From positions 90,213 to 154,212 of the forward strand of contig VZRS01000313.1 of NCBI GenBank assembly GCA_013398055.1: a DNA stretch of 64,000 nt, written 5' to 3'. This DNA is from Ifrita kowaldi. Lineage: Eukaryota; Chordata; Aves; Passeriformes; Cinclosomatidae. The notes below the pieces were generated by a model. It was not told where the DNA came from. It ran no database searches and was given only the letters and a program-made list of their open reading frames with translations. Below are positions 26,873-40,003 of this stretch, piece after piece; the stretch's first letter is position 1, and every line of letters starts with the position of its first letter. The translations under genes and the position numbers were made by a program.

Positions 26873-27817
26873 CCTTTCCAAATGGTATAATTCAGCCATT
26901 TGAGCACTGGCTTCATACTAAACTGGAGTAGTAATTAAGTTTCAGAGTATCTTTGGACTCAGCTCACATTTGGTTTAGGTATAAAGTAGCAGGAGTTCAT
27001 GGAAACTGAAGAAGGCATGCAAGGTGGGTCCACACTCACTGGTTAGAGAAGCTCTGGCTCGCCAGAATGCCTTTTGCCAATGCAGGTTTTACCAGCATCA
27101 TTTTATTAATTTAGTTTCTTTGTGTCTATTCCTCGAATCCACAGACCTCAGTTAGTGAAGAGGTCTTTTTTCAGTCCCTGCTTCCATGAGCCTGTGAAGC
27201 AATCGTCATCCAATGCCATCCCTCTGCAATCATGGATGAGATGATGACATGTGGGTGACACCACACATATTTCCTTGTATAAAACATCAACCGGGGCAAG
27301 GTGCAGGGAGACAGATTTCTCCTCAGTTTCTTTGAAGGCAGGTTTGGTTGCATGTAAGAAATTGGGAGAGAGCAAGGGAGAATAAAGTAAGGGATGTGGG
27401 TAAAAGCCTCAGGAATAGGGCGATTAGTGGGTAAAAGGTGATCTGGCTGAAGTAACAGCATATCAGAAAATAATCAGCTGTTGGGAAAAAAAGAAAAAAT
27501 CCATACAGAATTAACAAGCAATTAAAAAACAGAAGGGTAGGGGCAGATGGGAATAGGCAAAAGCTACCACTGGGATGAGCTCAAATGTAAAAGCGGGTAT
27601 GTGTGTGATATGAAAGAGGAGAAAGCAGGGAGTAAGGAAAGAAAGGTGGGTAGCCTGTGGATTGCCAGCTTGTGCAAACAGAAGGAAAAAGACTGAGCAG
27701 GAGATTGATGCACTCAACTGCAAATGGCCAACACAGGGAAAGAAGCATGAGAAGCTCTGCATTTTCAGGACTACAAGCTAAAAAGCAATTCCTCACTGAA
27801 TACTAGAAATCTGGTTC

Positions 27818-27838
27818 GGGAGGGTGGGGAGAGAGGGG
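27818..27838 (+). other. G-quadruplex motif
   Basis: Four G tracts (3, 3, 4 and 4 G) with loops of 1, 1 and 5 bases (A, T, AGAGA). Short loops are expected to make this one of the more stable quadruplex candidates in the window. No gene context is visible. Confidence 0.7.
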
Positions 27839-30800
27839 AAAAAGACCTCTGTCTCTTTTTCTTTTTCCAACAACTCCAGCGTTCTTTTCTACCTGTAGTT
27901 ACCTGTGAGTGCAAATGATATCATTAAGTTATCTAGCTATCTGACTGCACCCACTAGTCAGTTCTGGAAGGCTAAATTCTATCACTTGCACCCAGGGTTA
28001 ATGCACTGGAGAGAATTGTGGGTGCCAAACAGATTCCTGTGGAATTGGAGGCTGAGCTGAGGCCAATATAAAAATATATCCCAAGCGTTTAGCTGGCACT
28101 CTTACACCACTTGGATGACATCTGACCTTTGCTTCTGTGCACGTGTGTTTTTGAGCTGCCCAAGCAGAGAGGAAATCATTTTGAAGACTCCTGCTATGAA
28201 AGCCAGTATCTCCCTGAGTGGACTGACTGTCCTCTGAAAAAGTGTAAATGCTTAACCTCAGTCAAGTAGGCTCAAAGGGCAACACACTGCATTGCTGGAG
28301 GAGGAACAGAGAGGGAGAAAGTGTCAGCACGTACATATGGGAACTATTCCCTGGCTTCCTCCTGGGCTTTTGCTACCTTTTGTACTCTCTCTTCAGATTT
28401 ACAGTCTATTGGCACCTGCCCATGCTACAGGAAGAGCTCCCATGCAAAGGCATGGATTTCATTATGCTTCCTTTTAAAATAAAAAACAGGTCTCCACATA
28501 AAAAGAGGTCTATCTCTTTAAAAAAAATCCTAAAAGAAATCAGTTGTGAGAGTCACTGTTGCCCCAGTGCCAGCTTTATGCCTTCGACTAATGTGCTTCT
28601 CCAGGAACAGTCTTTAAATGAGAAGTTACGGCTGCTTTTCTGATTGAAACAAACTAGTGTTGATTGCTGATCAGCCATCTGTAAAGGAGGGCATCTCAGG
28701 AAGGATATGAGCTAATGAAAAAATGGACCTGATTTGAAAGTGTGATGTGCTTCATGCCACAGGCCAGTCTGAGTGGCATGAGATTATATCAGTGCAAGTG
28801 AGAGGTAGATTGAGAATAAGTAACTTCTGTCTTAAAGATTAAATGGCAAATTTGCTATTAAATGTGAAAGACATAAAATGGAATTAACGCTTTGAGGGTG
28901 TTAGCTGTGGTTATATACACTCTGCAAATGGCACTTCCATCCTGTCACTTGCATTGTCAAACTGCACACTCTTCTCATTGCAGCTCAATTAATACTCATT
29001 CAGAAGTATCAATTAAAGAAATGAGAAATGAAGTGTTGACCCTTAACAGCCACCCACACATCACCCACTTCACAAGCACATTTCGTGTGGCATTACTTCT
29101 CCAAATGACCTTTGTAACTGGTAAAATAATATTGATGAAATCATTAGGTTTCTTGGTAACCAATTGATAATTTTCTTCTGGGTTGCTTGGTGCTGATAAT
29201 ATTACCCTTGCTGTAACTAAGAGACAAATGCTGTCATGGAACTGAATGGGGCTCATTGGGCATTCCTGCATTTTATGCCCTGAATTTCCAAAAATCCCCA
29301 GTGCACAGCTTATCACATGAAAAAACCCAGAGCATTTAAGTTGTAAAGGTAGCCATTGCAGAGTTTGTTATGCTTTATCTCATTATTACATTGCATCCAG
29401 ATATATGCCCTTCCTTTGTGACATGATAGGAAGTGACAGACGTAAAGACTCAGTATAGATTTGGATACAAACTGGGATGTTAAACCAAACAGCCAAAATT
29501 TGGAAAGGCTTTGATTTAGATTTTTTTTGCTTGGGACTGAGGTCAAATACAAACTTGTCTGTGATATCTCATGAATTTTGAAGCACCCCAAAATCTAACT
29601 CCCAAAGTTTTGGGGTCAAATGCACCTCTAAATGTGTCTACTGAAATACAGATGAACTAAAAAGGTTGAGTGGGGTATTTGATTGTATTTGTGAGTTCTC
29701 TTTCTACCCCTTATTAATTTTCTTTTTTTTTTTCTTTTGACAATTGATTCAACCTATTCTTGAAATTCCAGCTCATTCAAATCTCTGGGATAGCTGTGGA
29801 TGGAGATTACTTTTGCTATACAACTCCCTTGCATAGCTAGATCTTTAGTAATTTTATTATTTTTTTTTAATTTCCTTGAATGCTTTTGATTGTGTGGGTG
29901 TTGCTGTACATGCCAGTATGCTTTGTGTCAGTTCTTTTCACTGCTTTGCCATTTATGCTTTGTACCAATTCCTTTCATTGCTGTGTGACATTAAATATTT
30001 TCCTGCAGGTCTTAAACTCATCAAGCACATTGTTGAGCTGTTTTTTTGTTGTTGTTTCATGTTTGGTTTTTTATTATTTTTTAAATTTAGTACACATCAA
30101 ATGAAAAGACTATAATCCTACTCAATAGTAGGAAGGTCTCTTTCTGCGACCTTTGCACTGCTCACAGGCAACCAATTTTGCTGGAAGATGGGCTTGCTAA
30201 GTCTCCAGTCAAGCCTAAATTAAATGACCAGTGCATATATGCTGCATTTTATCCTTATTATTCATATCACCACCAAGGCAGACAGTCACAGTTTTCAAAC
30301 AATAGTGCTTGCAAGTCATGATTTTCAAAGCTGCTTCAGGGATTCAGATACCCCACCACCATGAAGTTAAGTGGGGCTGTTTAGAGATTCTCAGTGATAG
30401 TGTCCACCCTAGGGAGTGCATGAGAAGAACCTTATGCATGTAATACATGCTTTCCAACGCAGACACCTTGTGGAGGAGCCCTGCAAAGAGGCAGGTAGAT
30501 AAAAACGGAAAGGCTCAACAGTGTTGTGTCAAAAGAAATCATACATTTTGTGGGCTGGATTTTCAAACTCTGCTTCTTTTGGTAACACTCTGTTTTACGG
30601 TCCAACCCATCTGGAACGGAGACCTATAGATTGCAGTGATACCAATGGCTTAATTAATGGTGCTAAACATGGCCTGTAGGAGGACTCTCCTGCCAGTTGT
30701 TTGGGCCCCATCAAGTCCAAACTGTTTATGTGGTGATTTCCATACTGAGAACTGGTTTTGTTCCATCATGGGTGCAATGAAGGAACAGAAATTAGAAGAA

Positions 30801-31978
30801 ACTAACAAAAGTAAACCAAAGAATTTGGAATTGGGCAAAACATATAAATAAGCCGAAGAACAATGACATATGCATTACACTGTGGCTGAGAGCTCAAAAG
30901 AAGAATGTCACAAAATGCCAGACACTGTGTCTGCAATTTAATCATCACCCTAGTTCCTAATCTGCATAGCACTGTCTCTATGATGTCATTACTTTTCATT
31001 TTAGGACCCGTGTCTGGTTTGCTGCAAAGGACACCGTGTGCTCTGGTGATGTATCTGAGCAATGTGGTGACTGTAGGCGGACATCCTCCTTGCTTGTGCT
31101 GTGGGAATGAATAGATGTCTCGTGCCTGGAATAAGGAAAGCGGGTGTAGAGCTCTGTCAAAGGCGGGCATCATGCAGAACTGGATGTCCAGAGGCTTCAT
31201 GTCCAGAGATTTCATCTGTTGACAGGCAAGTTACTTCCATGGGAAGCCTGAATTTTTTGGGTCAGAGATCTGGTTGTTAGAGCTGCAGACTTCCTGCAAA
31301 CATGTGCAAGGTCAAGATGATCTCTGCTCTGAACAGAGAAAGGATTGTGCACATGCCAAACACTCTAAAAATTGGACTGTAATTTTTTGAGTTGGGAATA
31401 CCAAATTAAGTGACACATTTGAGAATGCTCATATTAGTCTCTGCCTCAGTTTTTATGCATGTAAACAAGAGACAATGATTTCACATTTCTTCACAGTTGT
31501 ATCATGAAGGTATAATGTTAAATGCAGCAAAAAATATAAACAACTGTTATGATGTCCACACAAGAAGAAGGGGAGAAGAAAACAATAATTTTGTACCCAA
31601 TGCAGAGCTGCACAGTGCATGAAGCCACATGCTGGATAAAGCTAAAATATAATACTGAAAAATAGCCCAGTTTCATAAGCCTTGTTTTCCATAGATGAGG
31701 GAAAAAATGAAGAAAAATAAGACATAGTAGTGTAATTAAGGAATGTGCTATGGCACACAGGCAGAAAGAAGCCAAATAAAAGTTGGTTGCTTACCTTAAT
31801 ACTGTTTCCTTATATTTTGCCCCTTTTCTGGTGAACCTTAGCATTTTTTGATGTGTTCTTTATTTTATTTTATATATGATTACAGATACTTGCAGGTATA
31901 CCTAGAAATTCATACTTAATATATAATGAGATTTGTATTTACATATGTATGGTTTTGTGGGTGCTGAAGGGAAACTTT

Positions 31979-31994
31979 TCCATCTGGTGGCCAG
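31979..31994 (-). promoter_or_regulatory. Candidate CTCF-like site
   Basis: On the minus strand the sequence reads TGGCCACCAGATGG, close to the CTCF core (CCASYAGRKGGCR). The bases after the core (AAA) depart from consensus. Judged by eye, without a position-weight score. Confidence 0.3.
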
Positions 31995-33899
31995 AACAGT
32001 CTGTTGGATTTAGCATCTTACTTACACTGTGTGTGTAATGACTCAAGGGCAAAATTTAGAGGTACTCATCAGAAGAAAATGACATCTGCAGAGGATGGAA
32101 AATGAAAAAATATTCTTTAGTAATTTAAAAAATTTCTTTCTACGCCACCTTTTTTTGTTCCTGGAGGTACCATTGTAGGGCTCTGCATAACCACTGGTAT
32201 TGGCTATTACTGGGATGAAGCAGGGAAAGCTAGGCTGATGAATGGATGTAGCTGTATTACAGACATTTTCCATAGTCACCCCTCTGAGGATGAAAGCATA
32301 AAAGAATGTGAAGGTGAAACTTAAAATGTGTATGGATGTTCCTTTTATCTAGGAAAGGACAACTAACAAAGCAGTTGGAGCACGGTATTTTCTTTGCGGG
32401 CGCTCCATCAGGTTTATAATGACACATCTTGGAATAGGAGAGTCACAGTGGACTCCCTTGCTTAACTATCATCATCACTTATCATTTGCAAAATGGAAGG
32501 CTTTCTGATCCTGTGTCGGTGTGTGTGACTCACCCTCGGTGACTCACGGAGAACAGGCGTTCTCTAAAGCAGTTTCGGCTAGTACTTGAGCCCCTGTGCA
32601 CCACGTGGCACGAAGTAAAGCAGCAAGCTGTGTGATTCCCTCCACCCTGAGCCTCATCCTCACCCTTGGTTTTATGGCCAGAGCCACACTGCAAGCTACT
32701 GTTCTGGCAGACCAGGAATTCAGGAATTATTCAGTAATGTTAATTGAATGGGCAGATTGCTCCAACCGCATCTCTCTTTGGTTTTGGATTACTTCCAAAC
32801 ATGAACCACAAATGGACCATTTCCAGCATAAGATTGGGTTTGCTTGCATCGTGGAGGAGGATAGCACTCTCATGAGACCTTGGACATTTGAGGACTGTAT
32901 GACTGTCTGAAGAGATGATGAAAAAATTGATTATTCAGACTGCCCAATTTACAAATGAAACTGGGTTTTGCTGTAGGAAGCCTTATGCAGTCTAAGGAGG
33001 AGACACCTACCTCTGATATCTTCTGCTCACCATAAAAGTGCTAGGTTAAAAGTATTTCCAGAACAAAGGGTCATGAAGGAATGGATTAGTTTAGGGAATA
33101 CACAAGTAAAATTGTTTTATTGGTAGAGTATTTGAAATTTGGACTGATTGCCACAGGTGGTGTGAAAAGCAAGATCTGCAGGGAGAAGACATACAGATTT
33201 AACAGAGAAGGATTTATCTCTTCTGTGTAAGGGATGAGCTCTTTAGATTTACCATATTAAGAAAGGGTCATCCTCACATCTTACCCATATTACACTACTA
33301 GGTTTTGTGGATAATAGGATGGATACTCAGCCGTCTGGGATTACTCCCTAGTTATCAAGTCAAATGCTTCATGAGACACTGTTAAATGCCTGAAACTACT
33401 GGACTAATAGAGGAACCTCTTCCTAACCCTTTAGGAGCACATGGCCCTGGACTGAAACGTCAGTAATTTTAAGCCACTGGCTGTTGAGAAAGCTTTTCCC
33501 TTCTGATTCATGCACGTTCACAAGATGTTTGCACCTAGATAAACTCGCTGGCACTCCTCCAGTAGTTATACCGGTCTGTTAGTGAAAGCAGGTGTCAGGG
33601 TGGGCTAAGAGCCCCGAAATTAAAAAAAAAATGAACAAGGAAAATCAGCAAAATAATTCCTGGGATAAAATTTTGAATTCTCTTTGCTGTGTTTGCACTC
33701 TTGTTCACTCCCCATGAATATCATAATGAATGAATTGGCTCATAAGATTGCTTGTGGAAATAGCATTTTGAAATGGAGAACAGCCATATCTGCCGAAAGC
33801 ACGCATAAAAATTGTAAATGAGAGCACCCTACCCAGCAAAGCACCTATCAGCCAACCTGGAAGCAGAAATGAGGCCATGTGATATGTTTGTTCAGACAA

Positions 33900-34245
33900 A
33901 ACTAGCCCAGGCAGCTACAAACTGGTGGTGAAGAAGCTGCAGAACAAGAAATATTAATATAAATTATTCATTGTGGATCATTTCAAATAATGAGCAAATC
34001 TGAGAAAATAATGACCCATTCACGCACAATCCGCATGGAGAAAAAAGCAGCTAAAATTGATAAAATTCTTTGTTACAAATTATTTCCTCTGCACTGGGTG
34101 TTGGCATAACAGACTCTGAAGCCTGACAGTGCTGAAATAATTAAAATATTAAAATGGCTCCATTTTAATCTTTGATCACATATCTAGATCGCGTTGCAGA
34201 AATGTCATGTTTACTCATGACTCATAATGAAGAAATGTAGAAATG
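33900..34245. promoter_or_regulatory. Candidate conserved non-coding block with central near-palindrome
   Basis: A repeat-free, homopolymer-poor stretch dense in ATTA/TAAT homeodomain-type words (near 33953, 34135 and 34148-34169) plus a TTTGATCA word at 34170. ATTAAAATGG at 34148-34157 is the exact reverse complement of CCATTTTAAT at 34160-34169, with only CT between them. Conservation cannot be judged from this one sequence. Confidence 0.3.
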
Positions 34246-35990
34246 TCATTATTAGAAACCCTGTTTTTACTGCATCACGTATCAAAATTTGCAGGCGAAC
34301 CATTACATTTCCTTCTCCATTTTGCAAGCATTTGTTTCCCAGAGGAGCTGAGGCCCACATTTTCAAAACCAGAGGACCTCCTTATACAGGAAATCTGAGC
34401 TACCAGATGGCTTTCACTTTCCTGCCACCCACCACCCAATATTTGGGATGGCTCCAAAGTCTCTGCCAGATTCCTACTTCTCCCCTCTTGCTCTAGAAGG
34501 CTGGCTCCCAATTTTATTGCACCCAGAAACTATTTATGATCAGTTTTGTAGCACAGATTCAGAAAGAAGTGATGAAAAACTTACTGCATTGCACTAGTCT
34601 CCTGTTGGTAATGAGAAAAATTTCCTTCTTCGGCCCAGTTTGACTGCCTTGAGGAATAGGGTAAGTGCAGCCAGTTCAACACAAGTGGGACCGAGGACCT
34701 GCTGCAATTCCTGCACTGATAGTGGTGACATCACTTTCCATTTGGAGCATTATGGCTGAGATCAGCATAGTGAGGAGGTCAGGATGAAATGGGCTACGAC
34801 CATTTGTCCCGAGCCCCAAAAGAGCAGCCCCTAAGGAAGAGAAATTATCTGCTCTGCTCAAAGTCCTACTGGTCCTCAGGGTGTCTTTTGATATTCAGCA
34901 AGTCTAGTGGAGTTTAAAGAGCAAAGGCATTGTTCAGAATCAGAAAGACCTAAATGAAACCACGATAACAGGAACAAAGAGGAGAAAAAAATAAATAAGT
35001 AACTAAAATTAGGCATGCTCAGGAGAAAGGAAGCAGCAGGTGTTTGCATACCAGCACATCTGTTCAGAAAATGCTCCTTTAAATCCAGATTAAATATAAA
35101 TTTTGAAGCCTGAACTTTCTGAGTAATTAGAGATTTCTACTGCATTTCTTTCAGCGAAAAGCTAAAATAGACAAAGGATGAAAATACTTAGTTTCAAAGG
35201 AAGGGTAATATTAAATTCTTCCTTGTGTTTTCCATTTCACAACTGGATTTCTGCACAAAGTGCTTCACAGTTTGGGACCATTCAGAGGGGCAAGCTGAAA
35301 AGCTGGAATGTGCAAAAGCATAGCCCTGTAAGCACTGAGGGGGATCTGAAGAAAGTGCCACAAGCTCAGTCACTCTACTCTTGTGTTTTTTGGTTTTGGA
35401 CTCTTTTAATGAAGTTTACCAAGGGGCCACCCAATGAAGAAGCACGTTTTGTTTCATTCGGGTTCTTGAGGTAGACTTAGATTTGTTATTATTGTTATTT
35501 ACAGGAACCCTGGCTAGCACACCACAGGACAGTGAAAACTTCACATTTCTGTTATAGTTGGCAAAAGGAAGTTCTTTCTCACGATAATGATTCACATTAG
35601 TGCCCTGGCTGAAAAGTGAAATTTTTTGGCCTTTTATAATCTGGCAAAACATCAAGTTTTGCTAATTTTTCCTTCTGCAAGAAATTATCCTCACAGTTCC
35701 ACTCAATGATAATTTGTGTCTTCTTACCAGAAAACTAGATCTGTGTCACTTCACAAAGGTCAGTAAATTCCAGCTCTAAAATATCTCTAGGAATACAAGT
35801 CTGGCAGGGAAGACGGTATTATACCGGATCCCATTCTATTACATTTCATTACCTCAGTTTATTCAAGGACTGATGCCATGTAAACAGTACAACTGGTTTA
35901 GTTTTTCATAGGCTGGCATTTCTTTATTGCTCTTTTCCTTGGTTTAAACCTATCAGTGACCCACCACTTGTAGGACCTGTGGAACTGCCA
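34246..35990. other. Gene-free unique sequence
   Basis: No supported gene or repeat family. Short open frames overlap on both strands, for example 34227-34496 (plus) against 34275-34511 (minus), which argues against coding. Confidence 0.5.
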
Positions 35991-36480
35991 ACACCTCCGA
36001 TGCTCTGCTGGTGTACTTGATGCAGTATATAACGCTCTGCAGAGAAACGCTCTGTAGTAATCCTCGCTATTCGCTGCATAACACGAAGGCTGCCCATGTG
36101 TCCACTCTTCTAGAGATGCAGCAGGAGGAGGAGGAATGCTGAATATGGTTTTCAGATTAAACGCTGTAAAATGTTTTCAACAGCCCCTGATTCTGTTTAC
36201 TATTAGGCTTTCATTACCATTAGAGAAGCTTTTTGAAGTGACTGTAGCTGGTTTCATGAACACATTGATTCTCTGCTACTGCTGACCCTGCCTGGTAACA
36301 CTTTCGTTTAAATGTCCATTACTATTTACATTAACTAATGGTTAATTACAATGGAATTCCTAGGGAAGTGCATAAGACAAGCCATAAGAACGCCAAATGA
36401 GTGCATTAATGATTGGTGCTATCACAGTGAATACCAAATGATTTCATAATGACTGGGGAGGTAATATATAATGGAAAAAA
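35990..36480. promoter_or_regulatory. Candidate conserved non-coding block rich in homeodomain words
   Basis: About 490 bases without repeats. The words include GGTTAATTACAATGG near 36340 (homeodomain or HNF1 half-site type), CATTAATGATTGG near 36403, TTCATTACCATTAG near 36210 and TTTCATGAACAC near 36252. The density of intact ATTA cores and the lack of open frames suggest an enhancer-type element. This is inference from sequence texture only. Confidence 0.3.
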
Positions 36481-37600
36481 TTGCTCCCTATTTGATATAC
36501 TCACCACAGAACTAGGACTCATTCTTGGACATCATTCAGAAGCTGCAACATAGCCTGGAGGCCTTTCTTTCAGTCCTGCAAGGAGCTTGCACTGAAACTC
36601 AGTCCACACCCTTGCAGAACCCGACGTGTGTTGGAATTTATTTTTTTATTGCTCATTGTTATGAGTTGCTGCTATGGCCCAAAGCACTACAGCTCATACT
36701 CAATGCTGGAGAGAATCTGAGCTTCAGAACGTCACTTGGCCACTGCATTTGAGTCAATATTCAACCTAGAGTACGAGAGGAAATACTTTTACCAGAAGGA
36801 ACTAAAAAAATGTGTTTCTGGGCTCAGGTCTCTTATTAATGCTAGTTACCATAACCTCCCCTCTAGTCTGGGGTGGTTTTTTTGTAGGACATTCATCACC
36901 ATGGCAGCTGAGGACCAGGGTGACAAACTCACGGATAACACCCGTCGTGTTTCTTCTTTTCTTTGGGGGACTTTGCCCTTGCCAACTCACCATAAAATGA
37001 GCTCCAGTGCTGGGAAGCAGGACAGATCTTCAGGGAGGTGTGTACCTGTTTTAATAAACAATGGGAGTATATGAGATTTGTTGACATTTGATGCTGTAGA
37101 ACATGTCCATACAGTACTAAAGCCAAGATTTTTGTTTTAAATTATGTAGAAAGTTTGTGCAGTTCTGGAAAAAAAAAGTTTCCATTCAACATGATAGAAA
37201 TAGAAGTTTAGATTTCTTCTCTCTAACTATCCAAGTAAAACACCAGCCTCTATTCCAGTATATTTGGAAGAATAAATAGAGCAGGTGAGAGGCCCAATCT
37301 ACAGCCCTCTGCAGTCATTTAGAGTCTGTTCTTCGGATGAAACTCTACATGACGGACGAAGTGCTGCACAGCATACCCAGGAATTCATTGTTTTAGGAGA
37401 AAGGCCAAGCACTAGTAGGCTCTGATAAGTGAAGTGGCCCGTAGTACAGTGGTGAGTGTCCCTGGCACTGAATATCTTGGCGGCGAAGACTATACATTTG
37501 CCAGTTTTGCATTCAAAGAGTGGATTGACAAAATAATCTGATGGGTCTCTTCCCTCTTCAATTTCTGTGATTTAAGAGGAGGAGCCTGTGTTTAGTAACC
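36481..37600. other. Gene-free unique sequence
   Basis: No supported gene. Frames at 36736-37074 (plus) and 36802-36993 and 36929-37126 (minus) overlap one another and show no domain. Confidence 0.5.
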
Positions 37601-38050
37601 AGTGGGCTCCAGCTCCACAGGAATAAAAGCATTAAATGCAATGTTTCTGATAACTACAAATTACCCCATGACTACTGTAGCGCCTGGGACTTTCTGGCGA
37701 CCCACCGCGAGAGCTAATGAAGATGCCCTTTTATAAAGCGCAGGATTCCTGGCAGTTATTTTTAATGGGTCATGCTGTGTTAGAAAATCATGCCTGCAAG
37801 ATTCCCCGGAGTGGCAGTTGGGATGATATTACTTTCAATGAATCACAGCAGCCACCATAAGGGCAGGGCAGTATCTATGGCAGCAGCACCGAGCAATGGC
37901 GCAGCATCAAATGAACGGCTCAGCTGGTGACATCTGGCCCCTCTGATCATAACAAATCTGTAGTGCGTAGTACTCCAAAGAGTCCATCCTTCAAGATGAT
38001 ATGTTAAAATTAGGTGTCTTTTTCTCTTCGTCTTCGGTGACTATTCAGGC
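37600..38050. promoter_or_regulatory. Candidate conserved non-coding block
   Basis: A repeat-free stretch with locally higher CpG content than its surroundings (CTGTAGCGCC, TGGCGACCCACCGCGAG, TATAAAGCGCAGG and CAATGGCGCAGC between 37676 and 37906). Retained CpGs far from any island often mark selected sequence, although this is only suggestive. No exon signals were seen. Confidence 0.3.
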
Positions 38051-39411
38051 AGGCATGAGAGATCCTATTAAAAAATGCGGGAAGCAGTGGATGAAAGTTG
38101 GGCTCCTAGGTTCATCTTTCCACAGTAAACAATTACTTTTCACCTTATAACTGAATTTGGTTATGGAAGAAAGATGTTACCTTTACAAGATGCTCAGAGC
38201 AGGCAAAAAGATTCTGCTGTGGGCATGAAGGCCTTTGAGAAGTGTAGGTAGGCACCAAACAGGGTTTTGGTGATTTTCAGCTTTGTCTCTCAAGGCTGGG
38301 TGGGATCTTGGAAAGAAAAATAACTCAGTGTTGGGCAGTGGTTTCCAAACATGAAATAATATTACTAATTTCCTGTCTCACTGGCCACTTCATTGTATCA
38401 GAGGATGTTTTTCACATGCTCGCACAGATCCTTCCATGAGAGAGAATTTTCTTGGTGATACTCGGGCATTGTGAAGGCAAGAGGTGGAACAGTCTGTGAC
38501 AAATAATGAGAGTGAAATGCCAGCCTTTGAAAGGGCTTTGCTTTCCCTACACCGAGCGCTTTAAAAAGCCATCTGCTTGCTTGAAATGGCTGCAACACAT
38601 GGTGCTCTTCCCCAGTCCAATATGTGCTGCAAATTGTAGGCACATGGATCCAGTCAAGGACACAGTGTCTGCCTTAACTTTGGATCTCCTTGCTGTTGTC
38701 AGTAGGAGTCTCATCCTTAAACTTAGCTCTTGTGTGTGTGTTAATTATTTCCTTCTCATGACCAGCTGGCAGAGTGCTTCAGCACCTTAAGTTGCTCAAT
38801 TTGATCTTTGTGCTCAGGAACAAGGTAATTAAGCAAGCTACAATTTACGGAAATGTATTTGCCTTGACTTGTTGCAAGTCTTCAGACAGCACTCCATCCT
38901 AAATCATTTGATAATGTAAGATGTTCTGTGCAGTTCCCCCACTTGACTGAGGGTTAGTTCAACAGGTCACAGAATCAGTAATTGATTCTCAGTGTGTCTC
39001 TGTTGGTTTTATTACAATAATGAGGACCATCTTTTTTCATCTCTACTAATACGTTACCAAAACCATCAGCTTCTCAGTTTGGTGTCAGGATGACTTTGAC
39101 AGGTTGTTAGCAACTATGTGATGTACAGAACACCACAGAGATGTCTCAAACTGTGTTGCTATGTACCTTAGAGAGCCTTAGGTGGTCACAAAATAAGTGA
39201 AATCATTTTGGAGAAAAAGTTACAGCAAAAATTGAAAATATTCCTACAGTTTTGATGTCCGAATGAAGAAGTTCTTTATGCCAGTTTGTATTCTTGATCA
39301 GTGAAGAATATTCTGTTTCACAGGAATCAGTGACATTGCAAAGCAGCTACACTGAATTTACCAGAGATTAAAAACTTCAAGAAAACAACTGTCTTTATCT
39401 CCTAAGGTTCT

Positions 39412-39442
39412 ATTTTTTTCTTTTTTTTTTTTTTTCTTTTTT
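39412..39442. repeat. Poly(T) tract with C interruptions
   Basis: Thirty-one bases, nearly all T, with two C interruptions. No retroposon body was recognised on the minus strand next to it. Confidence 0.85.
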
Positions 39443-39974
39443 GGTAAAACATAGTAGTTAAGGCATGTGGATCTCGAAAGACTTGCTGGCTTTTCAGATT
39501 GAAAACAGCAAACAAATAAAGAGATTAAAGTTAGAAAGGCAGCTCTACAGGATTGCCACTACTCCTTAACTCACCAATTTGGCTTCAACATCCCCAAATT
39601 TAGGGATTAAAACAAAATGGAAAAAAAGGCATAAAACCCCACCTCCCAGTCCAGGTAAAACTGCCTCATTAACATTCAGTCTGGGTTTATGTGATCTATA
39701 CCTTTTGGCTTTGGGTTCTTAAGTTATGTTGATGCTTTTGAGCTGTTTCAAGATGAAGTTAGCATAATGTGGATAATACAAGGAAAATAAGTTTAAACAA
39801 CTCCTGGAGTAACATTGCTGAGAGGTCTGTTTGCAAAACCAAGAAAAAGCAAGGCACTGTCATTTGAAAACAATGAAGCACAATACTTACATCTTTATAC
39901 ACTAAAACAGTTTTTATGTACATGTTACTAATGAAATGGATTCAACAATGTAGTACTTTTATGGTCCATTTTAT

Positions 39975-40003
39975 GACTAGGTAATTATATATTTTACCTA
40001 GTC
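39975..40003. repeat. Perfect inverted repeat, 10-bp stem and 9-nt loop
   Basis: GACTAGGTAA at 39975-39984 is the exact reverse complement of TTACCTAGTC at 39994-40003, with the AT-only loop TTATATATT between. The stem is of mixed composition, so it is less likely to be a chance AT effect. It could form a hairpin or cruciform, or be a two-fold binding site. Confidence 0.85.

Larger units (their letters stand above)
26873..33899. other. Gene-free unique sequence
   Basis: About 7 kb without a supported gene. A 131-codon open frame at 28248-28643 (plus) has no recognisable domain and no good splice context. A compact G-quadruplex motif sits at 27818-27838 and a CTCF-like core near 31980. No CR1 or other repeat family was recognised. 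Confidence 0.5.

Noticed and set aside
26609..26899. 96-codon minus frame with internal peptide repeats
   Set aside because: The repeats come from the underlying 52-59 bp minisatellite and its irregular unit length does not keep a stable frame.
28248..28643. 131-codon plus-strand open frame
   Set aside because: No family recognised, no signal or domain pattern, and the start context is ordinary. Kept only as gene-free sequence.
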